64,000 nucleotides of DNA from Mycobacterium colombiense. GTDB taxonomy: Bacteria > Actinomycetota > Actinomycetes > Mycobacteriales > Mycobacteriaceae. This document shows positions 53,766 through 62,739 of the stretch, in pieces. Location: assembly GCF_003284975.1 (NCBI RefSeq), contig NZ_QMEU01000010.1:1-64000 (forward strand), written 5' to 3'. Numbering within the stretch: position 1 is the stretch's first letter; each line of letters opens with the position of its first letter. The notes under the pieces are model-generated. The model had not been told where the DNA came from. It saw nothing but the letters and a program-made list of their open reading frames with translations, and ran no database searches. The translations under genes were made by a program, and so were the position numbers.

Positions 53766-54401
53766 TTAGCGTCCGGTGGCCTGAAAGATGACGCGCCGCG
53801 CGATCTGCACCGCATGGTCGGCGAAGCGTTCGTAGAAGCGGCCCAACAGGGTGGCGTCCACCGCGGCGGCGACGCCCTCCGTCCACGCGGGATCCTTCAG
53901 GACCGCCAGCAGGCGCCGGTGCAGGTCGTCCATCGTGTCGTCGTCGCGGCGAATTTGAGCGGCCCTGCGCGGATCCTGAGACACCAGCACCTCCCGCGCC
54001 CCCAGCGCCAGCGCTTCGGCCGCCTCGCCCATGGCGGCGATGTATGGCCGCACCTCTGCCGAGACCGCCGGATAGGGGTGGCGGCGACGGGCGATCTCGG
54101 CTATGTGCACCGCGAGCTCGACCATCCGTCGCGCGTCCGCGGCGATCCGCAGGGCGCTGACCACCGCGCGCAGGTCGGTGGCCACCGGCGCCTGCAAGGC
54201 CAACAGCGCGAACGCGGTCTCCTCGACGTGCGCGTCCATCGCGAGGATGCTCCGATGGCCCGCGATGACGGACTCGGCCGTCGTCAGGTCGGCCTCCAGC
54301 AGCGCCTGGCTCGCCTGCCGGATCGCCTCAGCGGCCATCCCGCACATCTGGGCGAGCTGCTCGGTCAGCGTGCGCAGCCGCTGGTGAAAACCGGTCCTCA
54401 T
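53766..54401 (-). CDS. phoU: PhoU-type phosphate signalling protein (PhoY-like)
   Basis: 211 residues from ATG 54401 ('[21 protein letters not shown]'), like mycobacterial PhoY1/PhoY2. Two three-helix repeats are present: '[29 protein letters not shown]' and '[22 protein letters not shown]...[24 protein letters not shown]'. The conserved E/DxxxD metal-binding motifs are in each. PhoU proteins restrain phosphate signalling through the Pst-SenX3-RegX3 pathway. No pst genes adjoin; the upstream gene on the same strand is an MFS carrier, 73 bp away. Confidence 0.92.
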   Translation of the reverse strand: MRTGFHQRLRTLTEQLAQMCGMAAEAIRQASQALLEADLTTAESVIAGHRSILAMDAHVEETAFALLALQAPVATDLRAVVSALRIAADARRMVELAVHIAEIARRRHPYPAVSAEVRPYIAAMGEAAEALALGAREVLVSQDPRRAAQIRRDDDTMDDLHRRLLAVLKDPAWTEGVAAAVDATLLGRFYERFADHAVQIARRVIFQATGR

Positions 54402-54474
54402 CTCCACCGGATAGCCCGCCACGGCCAAATTAACGCCCGCGAGCAAAAACAGAAGATACTGCGCGGGTTGTCTG

Positions 54475-55869
54475 TTACCTGACGTCCTCGGCAAGCTCGC
54501 GAGCCTCGCGCTCGGTTTCGACGGCAGGCCCGGAGCCGAGCAACGGCTTGCCGGCGACTTCCGGGGTGAACAGCAACGTGATGGCGCCCACCACGCCGCC
54601 GAAGATCAGCATGTAAGCCGGCACCATCACGTTGCCGGTGCCGGAGACCAGCGCTTGGGCGATCAGCGGCGTGACGCCGCCGACCAGCGAAATCGAGATG
54701 TTGTACGAGATGGCCAGCGCCCCGTAGCGCACGTTGGTGGGAAACAGTGCTGGCAACATGGCCGGACCGGTGCTGTCGAAGCACAGCTCCATCAGGCCGA
54801 TCAGCAGGACGCCGATGAAGATCACCGGGTACACGCCGCCGAAGCGGATGAGCCAGAACGCCGGGATGGAGGCCACGATCAGCAGCCCGCAGCCGGTCCA
54901 CATGATGGGTTTGACGCCGATGCGGTCAGACAAGCTGGCGACGAGCACCACGGTGAGCATCAAGATGGCCAGCGTCGAGACGATCATGACCAGCCCGGCG
55001 GTGTGCCCGACGCGCACGAACAGCCGCAGATATGTCGGCAGATACCCGGTGAGCATGAAATCGGCGACCTGGGAGGTCAGCACCAGCGCCGCGCAGATCA
55101 GCATCGGGCGCCACTGGGCCGCGATCGTGCGCCGAATCCGCTGACTGCCTCGGTCGCCCGTTGAGGGCGCATCGTCGTGCGCGCTCTGGTAGGCGGAGGA
55201 CTCCTTGAGCCGAAGCCGCAAGAACAGGGCGACCAGGCCGAAAGGCAGGCCCAGCAGCAGCGGAATCCGCCAGCCGTACGCCAGCATGTCGTCGTCCGGC
55301 AGCCAGGTCTGCAGGCCCGTCACCAGCAGCCCGGCGAGGACGAAACCGACCAGGTTGCCCATCGGCAAGAACCCGACCATCATGCCGCGTTTGTGGTCGG
55401 GGGCCTGTTCGACCAGGTAGGTCATTGCGCCGACGTACTCACCGCCGGTGGACAGGCCCTGAAATATTCGGGCAATGACGAGCAGGATCGGCGCCCAGAT
55501 CCCGATGGTGCTGTAGGTGGGCAGCAGACCGGTCATGGTCGTGCTGATCGTCATCATGAGGATGGTCACCACCAGCACCCGGTGCCGGCCGATGCGGTCG
55601 CCCAGCGGACCGAAGATGAACCCGCCGAGCGGGCGCACCACGAAGGCCGCCGCCAGCGTGCCGAAGGTGGCGATCAGGTGGACGCCGCTGACGCTCTTGC
55701 CGGGATAGAACACCTGCGCGATCGTGGTCGCGATATAGCCGTAGACGCCGAAGTCGTACCACTCCATGAAGTTGCCGATCGCGGTGCCCATGATGGTTTG
55801 CCGCATCGCCGGATCGGCGACCCTGATGTCTTTACGTGCCCATTTCCTCCGGCGGAGTCGAGTACCCAT
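54475..55869 (-). CDS. MFS transporter, metabolite:H+ symporter (ProP/MHS) type
   Basis: About 464 residues from ATG 55869 ('[19 protein letters not shown]'); longer starts to 55983 are possible. The MHS signature begins '[31 protein letters not shown]', and the loop 2-3 motif is '[13 protein letters not shown]'. '[29 protein letters not shown]' is the family's helix 4-5 region. Twelve helices. Substrates are proline/betaine, dicarboxylates or shikimate-like acids in relatives. It lies upstream of phoU on the same strand. Confidence 0.92.
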   Translation of the reverse strand: MGTRLRRRKWARKDIRVADPAMRQTIMGTAIGNFMEWYDFGVYGYIATTIAQVFYPGKSVSGVHLIATFGTLAAAFVVRPLGGFIFGPLGDRIGRHRVLVVTILMMTISTTMTGLLPTYSTIGIWAPILLVIARIFQGLSTGGEYVGAMTYLVEQAPDHKRGMMVGFLPMGNLVGFVLAGLLVTGLQTWLPDDDMLAYGWRIPLLLGLPFGLVALFLRLRLKESSAYQSAHDDAPSTGDRGSQRIRRTIAAQWRPMLICAALVLTSQVADFMLTGYLPTYLRLFVRVGHTAGLVMIVSTLAILMLTVVLVASLSDRIGVKPIMWTGCGLLIVASIPAFWLIRFGGVYPVIFIGVLLIGLMELCFDSTGPAMLPALFPTNVRYGALAISYNISISLVGGVTPLIAQALVSGTGNVMVPAYMLIFGGVVGAITLLFTPEVAGKPLLGSGPAVETEREARELAEDVR

Positions 55870-56094
55870 CGAATGATGGCTTACCCGAAACATTCCAGCG
55901 GCGAACCAGCGGGGTCGGGTAATCGCGCGCGTCGGCGGGCCGCCGCGGCGGTCCTGCGGGGGCATGCCCGGACGTGATCTCATCCGACAAACGCCAGCTA
56001 GACCGGCCTCACGAGCGGCGACGACGCCGCCGCCGCGGCAGCGCCGCAGCCGGATCGGTTATTCGCGTCACGTCCCGTCGGTCGCGGCGGCGCC

Positions 56095-56670
56095 TCATTG
56101 GCCCTTGAGGCTCCCGATGCGCAGTGAGAAGTCGGTGGGTTTGGTCTGGGATGGCTCCTCGAACTGCTCGACGTAGCGACGCGGGTCGCGATCCTCGATC
56201 GGCAGTCCCTCGGTGGTGGGGTGCTCGGCCATGAACTCGCTGTACTGGCGCCCGAGCGCGTCGCGAAGTCCGATGGGGGCGTGGCGGCGAAAATCCGACA
56301 GCCCTTCTCGTTCCTCTTCACCCATGTGATCGTCGTTGGCCACCCGGGTTCGCCCGACCGCCGCCCACCACTGTTCACTGCCGAGCGTGGCGGCGTTGGC
56401 CTCGCGCACGCCGTCCCGGATGTCGTTGTGATCACCGATCGCGTCGAGGGTCTCGCCTTCAGCGTCCTCGCCCCCGCGTTGGAGCAACTGCGGGTAGAAG
56501 ATCTTTTCTTCGATGTAGGCGTGCACGTCCAGCTTGTCGGCGAGCGGACGCCATACCCGCTTGAGCGCCGCCCGGTCGTCGGGACTGTGCGCCTGCAGGT
56601 CGTCCAGCAGCGCGAACTGCTCGCGAAACCACTCATGGTCGGCAAGGATCAACATGGTGATGTCAGCCAT
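56095..56670 (-). CDS. Hemerythrin-like (HHE) domain protein
   Basis: 191 residues. The diiron ligand set is visible as H12, H50, E54, H81, H115 and E119 in a four-helix bundle over residues 1-150. The C-terminal 40 residues are polar. Mycobacterial hemerythrin-like proteins affect oxidative stress and sigma-factor-controlled responses; the M. tuberculosis example Rv2633c degrades hydrogen peroxide. A SigF-like promoter lies just upstream, fitting stress induction. Confidence 0.88.
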   Translation of the reverse strand: MADITMLILADHEWFREQFALLDDLQAHSPDDRAALKRVWRPLADKLDVHAYIEEKIFYPQLLQRGGEDAEGETLDAIGDHNDIRDGVREANAATLGSEQWWAAVGRTRVANDDHMGEEEREGLSDFRRHAPIGLRDALGRQYSEFMAEHPTTEGLPIEDRDPRRYVEQFEEPSQTKPTDFSLRIGSLKGQ

Positions 56671-57012
56671 CTTCAGAGTTCCGCCTCTCTGGACACCGGG
56701 GGGCTTACCCGGTTCATCAGCTGAGATAACAAGCCGGCGCGGGATCCGTCAACCGCGTCCATTTAGCCGGACCGTACGCCATCGTCGAGTTCAGCTGCCC
56801 CGCAGCTCATTACCGATGTGACGCGCGCGTCAGTCATCCGGTGGCGTCGCGGGGGCGTCCACACCGTGGGCTCTCGCCCGCAGGCTCGCCCGCTTTGAAC
56901 AGCAACTCGCCGGGCAGGCGCGGTTATCCGGGCGGATACACTGGGGCGTCAGTCAGGCGATCTGCTTCGATCGCACCCGGTAAAACAATAAGAACCAGTC
57001 AGAGGTTGTGCC
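56671..57012. other. 342-bp divergent intergenic region (hemerythrin / cyclopropane synthase)
   Basis: No gene was found here. On the minus strand it holds the SigF-like element described separately. On the plus strand TACACT (about 56938) is a possible -10 for the cyclopropane synthase gene, and AGAGG (57001-57005) is its ribosome binding site. The AT-rich spot near 56983-56992 stands out against the GC-rich background. Confidence 0.5.
56705..56730 (-). promoter_or_regulatory. SigF-like promoter of the hemerythrin gene
   Basis: Read on the minus strand: GTTA (56730-56727), 16 bp, GGGTAA (56710-56705). The start codon is at 56670, leaving a leader of about 28 bases. The match to GTTT-N16-GGGTAT has one mismatch in each element. 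Confidence 0.4.
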
Positions 57013-57897
57013 TTGTCCGAAAAACCCGGCGATGCCGTCAGCTTGGAACCGCACTTCGAGGACGTACAAGCGCACTACGACCTGTCCGACGAATTCTTCG
57101 CGCTCTTCCTGGACCCCACGCGGACTTATAGCTGCGCCTATTTCGAGCGCGAGGACATGTCGCTGGAAGAGGCGCAGTACGCCAAGGTCGACCTCTCACT
57201 CGGCAAGCTCGGTCTGCAGCCAGGCATGACGTTGCTCGACATCGGGTGCGGGTGGGGCACCACGATCGTCCGGGCGCTGGAGCGCTACGACGTCAACGTC
57301 GTCGGCCTGACGCTGAGCCGCAACCAGCAGGCCCACGTGCAGCGCCGCCTGGACAGTCATCCTTCGACGCGGTCCAAGCGGGTGCTGCTGCAGGGCTGGG
57401 AGCAGTTCGACGAGAAGGTCGACCGCATCGTGTCGATCGGCGCCTTCGAGCACTTCGGCCGCGACCGGTACCCCGACTTCTTCAAGATGGCCTACGAGGC
57501 GCTGCCGGACGACGGGGTGATGATGCTGCACACCATCATCAAGCCCAGCGACGAGGAATTCGCCGAGCGCGGGCTGCCCATCACCATGACCAAGATCCGG
57601 TTCATGAAATTCATCATGGACGAGATCTTCCCGGGCGGTGACCTGCCCCAGGCCAAGGGCGTCGTCGAGCACGCCGAGCGCGCCGGCTTCGGCCTCGACC
57701 GTTACCAGCCGCTGCGCCTGCACTACGCCCGCACCCTGGACACCTGGTCGGCCGCCCTAGAGGCGCGCCGCGACGATGCCATCGCGATTCAGTCCGAAGA
57801 GGTCTACGACCGCTACATGAAGTACCTGACCGGATGCGCGGACCTGTTCCGCGAGGGCTACACTGACGTCGCGCAGTTCACCCTGACCAAGGCCTGA
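57013..57897 (+). CDS. Mycolic acid cyclopropane synthase family methyltransferase (CmaA/MmaA/PcaA group)
   Basis: 294 residues from TTG 57013, 7 bases after AGAGG. Family landmarks: 'FEDVQAHYDLSDEFFALFLDPTRTYSCAYFE', SAM motif 'TLLDIGCGWGTTIVRALERYDVNVVGLTLS', 'VDRIVSIGAFEHFG' and 'EEVYDRYMKYLTGCADLFREGYTDVAQFTL'. The whole length aligns with M. tuberculosis MmaA2/PcaA. Members add cyclopropane or methyl groups to meromycolate chains using SAM with bicarbonate as base. Which modification this one makes cannot be read off. Confidence 0.93.
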   Translation: MSEKPGDAVSLEPHFEDVQAHYDLSDEFFALFLDPTRTYSCAYFEREDMSLEEAQYAKVDLSLGKLGLQPGMTLLDIGCGWGTTIVRALERYDVNVVGLTLSRNQQAHVQRRLDSHPSTRSKRVLLQGWEQFDEKVDRIVSIGAFEHFGRDRYPDFFKMAYEALPDDGVMMLHTIIKPSDEEFAERGLPITMTKIRFMKFIMDEIFPGGDLPQAKGVVEHAERAGFGLDRYQPLRLHYARTLDTWSAALEARRDDAIAIQSEEVYDRYMKYLTGCADLFREGYTDVAQFTLTKA

Positions 57898-57915
57898 CGG
57901 CGCGTCTCCTGACGT

Positions 57916-59370
57916 TCAGACCGAAAGCCGTTCCGGCGCAGGGGTTTCGGTCGTCACGCCCGTCCGCGCGCCGTCGCGGCGAAGGTCGTCGCTGACGTCA
58001 TCGAGCGCCAGTCCCGCGGGTTCGCGTACCAAGGCGGTGGTGGCGATACCGGCCGCGTAGCAGCAGAATCCCAACAGGGTCACCGCTCGTAACCCGGCTC
58101 CGCTGAGCAGGAGCGGCACGAACAGCGCACCCAGGAACGCCCCGACCTTCGCGATGGCGGAGGACAGGCCGTGGAACGTGCTGCGCACCGCGGTGGGATA
58201 GGACTCCGCGGCGAGAAGCATGGTGGTGTAGTTGGGTCCGAAGGCGACGCCGAACAACGACATGCCGAACACGATCGCGAACGGCACTACCGAGGCGCTG
58301 ATGATCGGGAAGGCCGTTATCAACAGCATTGCCAGCGCGCAGATGCCAAACCCGAGCGCTTGCAACGCTCGTCGTGGCACACGGTCGAGCACCAACAGGC
58401 CGGCGATCGCGCCGCCGAGGCCGAAACAGATGACGAGCACCGCGTTCAGGGCGATGTTGGACAGCACACTGCCGTGGGGCGTGATGTGCTTGATCAGCAG
58501 TGGTTGGCTGACGTAGCTGCCATAGACGGCGACGTTGAAGAAGAACCAGCTACCCGCGGTGCCGAACAGGACCGTGAGGAGCTTGCGGTTGGACAGTCCG
58601 ATCTTGGCGGCGGGCGTCGCGTCGACCGCAGGCGAGGCGAATGTCGCGCGCGATTGCGCAAATGCCGCAAAGTCTTTCAGCGCCTGCTGCTCGTCGCCAC
58701 GCTCGGCGGTCCAGCGCGGTGACTCGGGCATGTGGCGACGCTGATACAGCACCAGCAGGGATGGGATGACGCCCATCCCCAGTATCAGTCGCCAGGCGAT
58801 GTGGTCGGGCACGCCGATGGCAAGCACGAGCAGGCTGACAAGATATGCCGCGACTTGGCCGAACACGTAGAAGATGAAGGTCAGGCCGACCAGCTGACCG
58901 CGGTTTCGCCGATTGGCGTATTCGGCCATGATGACGCCGCTGGCAGGATAGTCGCCCCCGATGCCGATTCCGAGTATCAGGCGCGCGACGAGCAGGATGG
59001 TGAAGTCGGGAGCGAACGCGGAGAGCAGCGCCCCGATGATCATCAGGACCGCTTCCAACCCGTAGACGCGGCGGCGGCCGAGCATGTCGCCGAGGCGACC
59101 GAAGGCGATGGCGCCCACCGCGACTGCGAGCAGTGTCGCACTCGTCAGCATCGAAATCTGGCCGCCGGTGAGGTGGAACTGCGGGGTGGCCAGCAAGGTG
59201 ACCGTGCCGATCACGTTGAGATCGTAAGAGTCCGTGAAGAATCCGGCTCCTGCGGTCGCCGCGGCCTTGAAGTGGAATATGTCGAGCTTCGCGTCGTCGA
59301 TCGACTTGGCGACGCCGCCATGGGCCGATGCGGCCGGCATGGCTTCGCGCCGCGGTCCGGAACTTGTCAT
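57916..59370 (-). CDS. MFS transporter of the phosphate-permease/sugar-porter type
   Basis: About 484 residues from ATG 59370. Twelve helices with 'GAGFFTDSYDLNVIGTVTLL' (helix 1), 'FGRLGDMLGRRRVYGLE' (loop 2-3), 'LILGIGIGGDYPASGVIMAEYANRRNRGQLVG' (the Pht1-like G-x-G-x-GGDYP motif) and 'AESYPTAVRSTFHGLSSAIAKVGAF'. The helix 1 Asp and the GGDYP signature are those of inorganic or organic phosphate symporters. It is divergent from the GntR-HAD-ADH operon, which points to uptake of a phosphorus compound; this is inference. Confidence 0.9.
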   Translation of the reverse strand: MTSSGPRREAMPAASAHGGVAKSIDDAKLDIFHFKAAATAGAGFFTDSYDLNVIGTVTLLATPQFHLTGGQISMLTSATLLAVAVGAIAFGRLGDMLGRRRVYGLEAVLMIIGALLSAFAPDFTILLVARLILGIGIGGDYPASGVIMAEYANRRNRGQLVGLTFIFYVFGQVAAYLVSLLVLAIGVPDHIAWRLILGMGVIPSLLVLYQRRHMPESPRWTAERGDEQQALKDFAAFAQSRATFASPAVDATPAAKIGLSNRKLLTVLFGTAGSWFFFNVAVYGSYVSQPLLIKHITPHGSVLSNIALNAVLVICFGLGGAIAGLLVLDRVPRRALQALGFGICALAMLLITAFPIISASVVPFAIVFGMSLFGVAFGPNYTTMLLAAESYPTAVRSTFHGLSSAIAKVGAFLGALFVPLLLSGAGLRAVTLLGFCCYAAGIATTALVREPAGLALDDVSDDLRRDGARTGVTTETPAPERLSV

Positions 59371-59495
59371 GATAAGTACCGTCCACCACACGTTAGACGC
59401 GTGTCAACGACGTACCGCCATTTATGTCGATGTTCAATTATCGGTAACCTCAAGGATATTCGTCGGCCAGCGGGTGGAGCACCATTGCGGCGACA

Positions 59496-59511
59496 TGTAT
59501 AGTCAAGTGCA
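59496..59511 (+). promoter_or_regulatory. Leaderless promoter and possible GntR operator
   Basis: TATAGT (59498-59503) is a near-consensus -10 element 8 bases before the ATG at 59511, so transcription should start at or beside the A of ATG. It lies inside TGTATAGTCA (59496-59505), an imperfect dyad reminiscent of HutC-type GntR sites (GT-N-TA-N-AC); binding by the downstream GntR protein is inferred. The -35 region is weak. Confidence 0.45.
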
Positions 59512-60275
59512 TGGCAATGGCGCTGCACGAGATGATCGCCGACAGCCTGCGGGAGCAGATCCGGGTCGGAGACCTGCCCGTGGGTTCCGAGCTTCCGTCG
59601 GAATCCCAACTCTGTGACCGGTGGAAAGCGTCACGCGGACCTGTCCGCCAGGCGCTGGCCGCCTTGCGTGCCGAGGGCGTGATCGCCGGCGGCCGCGGGA
59701 AACCGCCCGTCGTCTGTACGGCGTCGGTGGGCCAGCCGTTCGACACGCTGCTGTCCTATTCCGCGTGGGCCCATTCGATTGGGCGCACGCCCGGACAGCG
59801 CACGCTCGAATTGGCCTGGCGCCGAGCCGACGAACACGCGGCCTCGGTACTGCATGTCGACGGGGGAGCCCCGGTCGTGCAGATGTTGCGATTGCGCTAC
59901 CTCGACGGCGAGCCGGCGATGCTGGAACGAGCGACCTTCGTCGAGCACGTCGGTCGCCGGTTGTTCGACTTCGATTGCGACTCGGGGTCGCTGTGGGCCT
60001 ACCTGCTGTCGCAGGGAGTGCGGTTCTCGACCGCCTCGCACGTCATCGACGCGGTCGCGGCCGACCGGGTCGATTCGACGTATCTCGCTGTGGCGCAGGG
60101 CGATCCGCTACTGCGGCAGCAACGGAGTACCCGGGGCGCCGATGGTGAGGTCATCGAGTACCACGATGACCGCTATCTGCCGGGCATGATCAGCTTCACG
60201 CTCGAGAACACCTTGGACGCGCGCTGCGGCCTGAGCCGAAACGCCAGGCCCGGAACGGAGGTCGACGCCCGATGA
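59511..60275 (+). CDS. GntR/HutC family regulator with UTRA domain
   Basis: 254 residues. The GntR winged HTH (about 5-70) includes 'IADSLREQIRVGDLPVGSELPSESQLCDRWKASRGPVRQALAAL', and the UTRA ligand domain (about 90-235) follows ('PVVQMLRLRYLDGEPAMLERATFVEH', 'VIDAVAADRVDSTYLAVAQGDPLLRQQRSTRGADGEVIEYHDDRYLPGMISF'). HutC-type members include the phosphonate regulator PhnF. The stop overlaps the ATG of the HAD gene, so it regulates its own operon and probably the divergent transporter. Confidence 0.92.
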   Translation: MAMALHEMIADSLREQIRVGDLPVGSELPSESQLCDRWKASRGPVRQALAALRAEGVIAGGRGKPPVVCTASVGQPFDTLLSYSAWAHSIGRTPGQRTLELAWRRADEHAASVLHVDGGAPVVQMLRLRYLDGEPAMLERATFVEHVGRRLFDFDCDSGSLWAYLLSQGVRFSTASHVIDAVAADRVDSTYLAVAQGDPLLRQQRSTRGADGEVIEYHDDRYLPGMISFTLENTLDARCGLSRNARPGTEVDAR

Positions 60276-60979
60276 CCACCCGCGTCGAACTGGCCGTGTT
60301 GGACATGGCCGGCACCACCATCGACGAGGGCCAGCAGGTCTACCGGGTTCTCGCCGAAACGGCGAACGCCTACGGAGCGTCGCCGTCCGAGGCCGACATC
60401 GCACGCTGGCACGGGGCGGCAAAGCACGAGGCGCTGCGGGCGTTGCTCACCCCGTCAGGTGGCGCCCCGCCGAACGCGGACCTGCTGGACGCCGTCGTCG
60501 CTGACTTCCGTGCCCGGCTGATGTCCGCCTACGCGGCCTCTCCGCCGCGCCCGCTGCCCGGCATCACCGACGCGATGGCCGCGCTGCGATCCGAAGGTGT
60601 CCGGATCGCTCTTACCACCGGGTTCGACCGTGACATCGTCGATTCGCTGCTAGCCGCCTTGGGCTGGGAAGGCGAGTCGACGGTGGACGCGGTCGTGTGT
60701 GGCAGCGACGTCGCGGCCGGACGCCCGGCGCCCTTCATGATCTTTCGGGCCATGGAGAAGCTCGGTGTCACCGACGTGTCCCGGGTACTCGTCGCCGGCG
60801 ACACCCCGCGCGACCTACAAGCCGGAACCAACTCGGGTGCGGCGCTTGTCGTCGGCGTCCTTTCGGGGGCCGACGACGCCGTCGAGCTCGGCAGGTATCG
60901 ACACACCCATCTGCTCGCGTCCGTGGCCGACCTGCCCGCGCTCCTCGAGGCGAGCAACCTGGCGGCCAGCCCCTCGTGA
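60272..60979 (+). CDS. Phosphonatase-like HAD hydrolase (TIGR03351 type)
   Basis: 235 residues. Motif I is 'LAVLDMAGTTID' with nucleophile Asp11 and the D-x-AGT pattern of phosphonoacetaldehyde hydrolase. The cap segment 'WHGAAKHEALRALL' holds Lys51 at the position of the PhnX Schiff-base lysine. Motif II is 'ALTTGF' and the metal-binding end is 'VLVAGDTPRDLQAG'. Splitting of phosphonoacetaldehyde or a related C-P compound is therefore plausible, though the family member TIGR03351 has no proven substrate known to me. ATGA overlap with GntR and GTGA overlap with the next gene. Confidence 0.85.
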   Translation: MTTRVELAVLDMAGTTIDEGQQVYRVLAETANAYGASPSEADIARWHGAAKHEALRALLTPSGGAPPNADLLDAVVADFRARLMSAYAASPPRPLPGITDAMAALRSEGVRIALTTGFDRDIVDSLLAALGWEGESTVDAVVCGSDVAAGRPAPFMIFRAMEKLGVTDVSRVLVAGDTPRDLQAGTNSGAALVVGVLSGADDAVELGRYRHTHLLASVADLPALLEASNLAASPS

Positions 60980-62058
60980 CGCGGCCGATGCCGAGGCCAG
61001 TGGACGCGCCCGAACCGGTCGCGCACACTCTGGCCGCCGTGTGGCGTGGCGGCCCCGGCGTATCGGTGGAATCGGTGCCCGTTCCCCCGTTAGGGCCGGG
61101 CGATGTGTTGGTGCGAGTCCGGCTCGCGACGGTGTGCGGCAGCGACAGGCACACGGTGTGTGGGCGGCGCCGCCAGCCGTGTCCGTCGATCCTGGGCCAC
61201 GAGGCCGTCGGTGAGGTTGTGGCGCTGGGCGGCGGCCGGCCTGCGGCCGTAGACGGCCGGGCTTTGCGCGTTGGTCAGCGCGTCATCTGGTCCGTGACGC
61301 TGCCCTGCGGCACCTGCGACCGGTGTCGGGCGGGCGTCACGGCGAAGTGCCGCGTCGTGCGCAAGGCCGGCCATGAGGCACTGGACTCCGAATGGGGACT
61401 GTCCGGCGGCTACGCCCAGCACGTTCTCCTCCCCCGCGGTTTGCCCATCGCGGTGGTCGACGACGACCTCATCGACGCGGTCGCCGCACCCGCGGCCTGT
61501 GCGACGGCCACGGTCATGTCCGTGGTCGAACGCGCGGGAGACCTGAACGGGCGACGGGTGCTCGTGCTCGGCGCCGGCATGCTCGGTCTGACCGCGGTCG
61601 CCGCGGCCGTGATCGGTGGCGCCGCGACGGTGACCGCCGTCGACCCGGACGTGGTCAGAAGGCAACTGGCGCGCAGATTCGGCGCCGGGGATGCGCGAGG
61701 TTCGGCATCCGGAGCCGGCACGTGCGACGTGTTACTGGACTTGGCCGGCGCGCCGGCAGCGCTGCAAGGCGGGTTGGCCGCCCTCGACGTCCAAGGGATA
61801 GCCGTGCTGGCGGGTTCGGTCGCGCCGAACGCGGCCGTGGCGGTCGACGCCGAATCGGTGGTGCGCCGCCAACTGTCCATCCTGGGCGTGCACAACTACG
61901 AACCGCGGCACCTGACCGCGGCGCTGGGCTTCTTGCAGCGCACGCGCGAGCATTTCCCGTGGCCCGAATTGGTCGCCGGCCCGGGGTCGCTTGCCGAGGT
62001 CGGCACCCTGTTGACCGCACCCGCGGGACCTGCGCCGCGGTATGCGATAGCCCCGTAA
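60976..62058 (+). CDS. Zinc-dependent alcohol dehydrogenase, TIGR03366-like (putative phosphonate catabolism)
   Basis: 360 residues from GTG 60976. Catalytic zinc ligands C54 ('VCGSDRH') and H75-E76 ('LGHEAVGE'); structural zinc C111, C114, C117, C125 ('CGTCDRCRAGVTAKC'). Rossmann motif 'VLVLGAGMLGLTAVAAA'. The ending 'LGVHNYEPRHLTAALGFL' is seen in the group named putative phosphonate-catabolism alcohol dehydrogenase. It would oxidise or reduce an alcohol/aldehyde, possibly the product or precursor of the HAD step. Third gene of the GntR operon; substrate unproven. Confidence 0.85.
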   Translation: MTRPMPRPVDAPEPVAHTLAAVWRGGPGVSVESVPVPPLGPGDVLVRVRLATVCGSDRHTVCGRRRQPCPSILGHEAVGEVVALGGGRPAAVDGRALRVGQRVIWSVTLPCGTCDRCRAGVTAKCRVVRKAGHEALDSEWGLSGGYAQHVLLPRGLPIAVVDDDLIDAVAAPAACATATVMSVVERAGDLNGRRVLVLGAGMLGLTAVAAAVIGGAATVTAVDPDVVRRQLARRFGAGDARGSASGAGTCDVLLDLAGAPAALQGGLAALDVQGIAVLAGSVAPNAAVAVDAESVVRRQLSILGVHNYEPRHLTAALGFLQRTREHFPWPELVAGPGSLAEVGTLLTAPAGPAPRYAIAP

Positions 62059-62082
62059 CGCCGCCGGTGGCAGCACAGCCGC

Positions 62083-62108
62083 GTTTACCGCACCAAAGTC
62101 GCGGGTAA
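62083..62108 (+). promoter_or_regulatory. SigF-like promoter of the DUF5666-type gene
   Basis: GTTT (62083-62086), 16 bp, GGGTAA (62103-62108): the best SigF match in the window, with ideal spacing and one mismatch in the -10 element. The leader to GTG 62177 would be about 62 bases. Confidence 0.6.
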
Positions 62109-62176
62109 TTTCCCGGCAACAACCTGATTCGGTGGGCGCCATGTCGTTTGGCGCAAGGCCGCTGGAAGGACTGACC

Positions 62177-62692
62177 GTGAGCGCCAAACACCGCATGCCG
62201 GAGCCACCGGAGCAAAAGCCGTCGCCGACCGATCGTGGTCGGCGACGCGGGGTTTCCGGTGCCGCGACGATGTGCGAAATCGTCTCCGCTTCGCTGTTGG
62301 GCGCCGCGTGCCTGATGGCGCTGGTGCTCAACGGAGGTCACCCCGAGAAGCGCGCCGTTGCCGCCAATCTCGAGCCGCCTGCCGTCTCGCAGCCGGTGAG
62401 CCAGGAAGGAACCGTGGTGGCCGTGTCGGCGGACTCGGTGACCATGCGCGGCGCCGATGGGCACGTGCAGACGTATGGCTTCACCCCGAACACCACCATC
62501 GTCAATCAGGGTAACCGCCAACCCATCACGGCCGCACCAAGTTTCACGGTCAACGACAAGGTCGTTGTGGTGGGGACAATCGAGGGCGGCAAGGCCCTGG
62601 CAACCGCCGTGGCCTACCGTGGCGCAGGGCATGGCGAGTCCCCGCCGATGGATTACGGTGACGGCCAAGCGCTTCCGTCCGGCGCCGCCTGA
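62177..62692 (+). CDS. Membrane-anchored DUF5666-type protein
   Basis: 171 residues from GTG 62177, preceded by GGAAGGA; longer starts at 62132 and 62141 lie before that site. A basic cytoplasmic head (1-30) and one helix ('CEIVSASLLGAACLMALVLNG', about 33-53) precede an exported OB-like domain: 'EGTVVAVSADSVTMRGADGHVQTYGFTPNTTI' and 'FTVNDKVVVVGTIEGGKALATAVAYRG'. DUF5666 domains are found in periplasmic proteins of unknown role. A SigF-like promoter suggests stress-induced expression. Confidence 0.75.
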   Translation: MSAKHRMPEPPEQKPSPTDRGRRRGVSGAATMCEIVSASLLGAACLMALVLNGGHPEKRAVAANLEPPAVSQPVSQEGTVVAVSADSVTMRGADGHVQTYGFTPNTTIVNQGNRQPITAAPSFTVNDKVVVVGTIEGGKALATAVAYRGAGHGESPPMDYGDGQALPSGAA

Positions 62693-62739
62693 GCACACCG
62701 CGGCGCTAGTCTGGTGGCGACCCGGACATAGGAGGCGCC

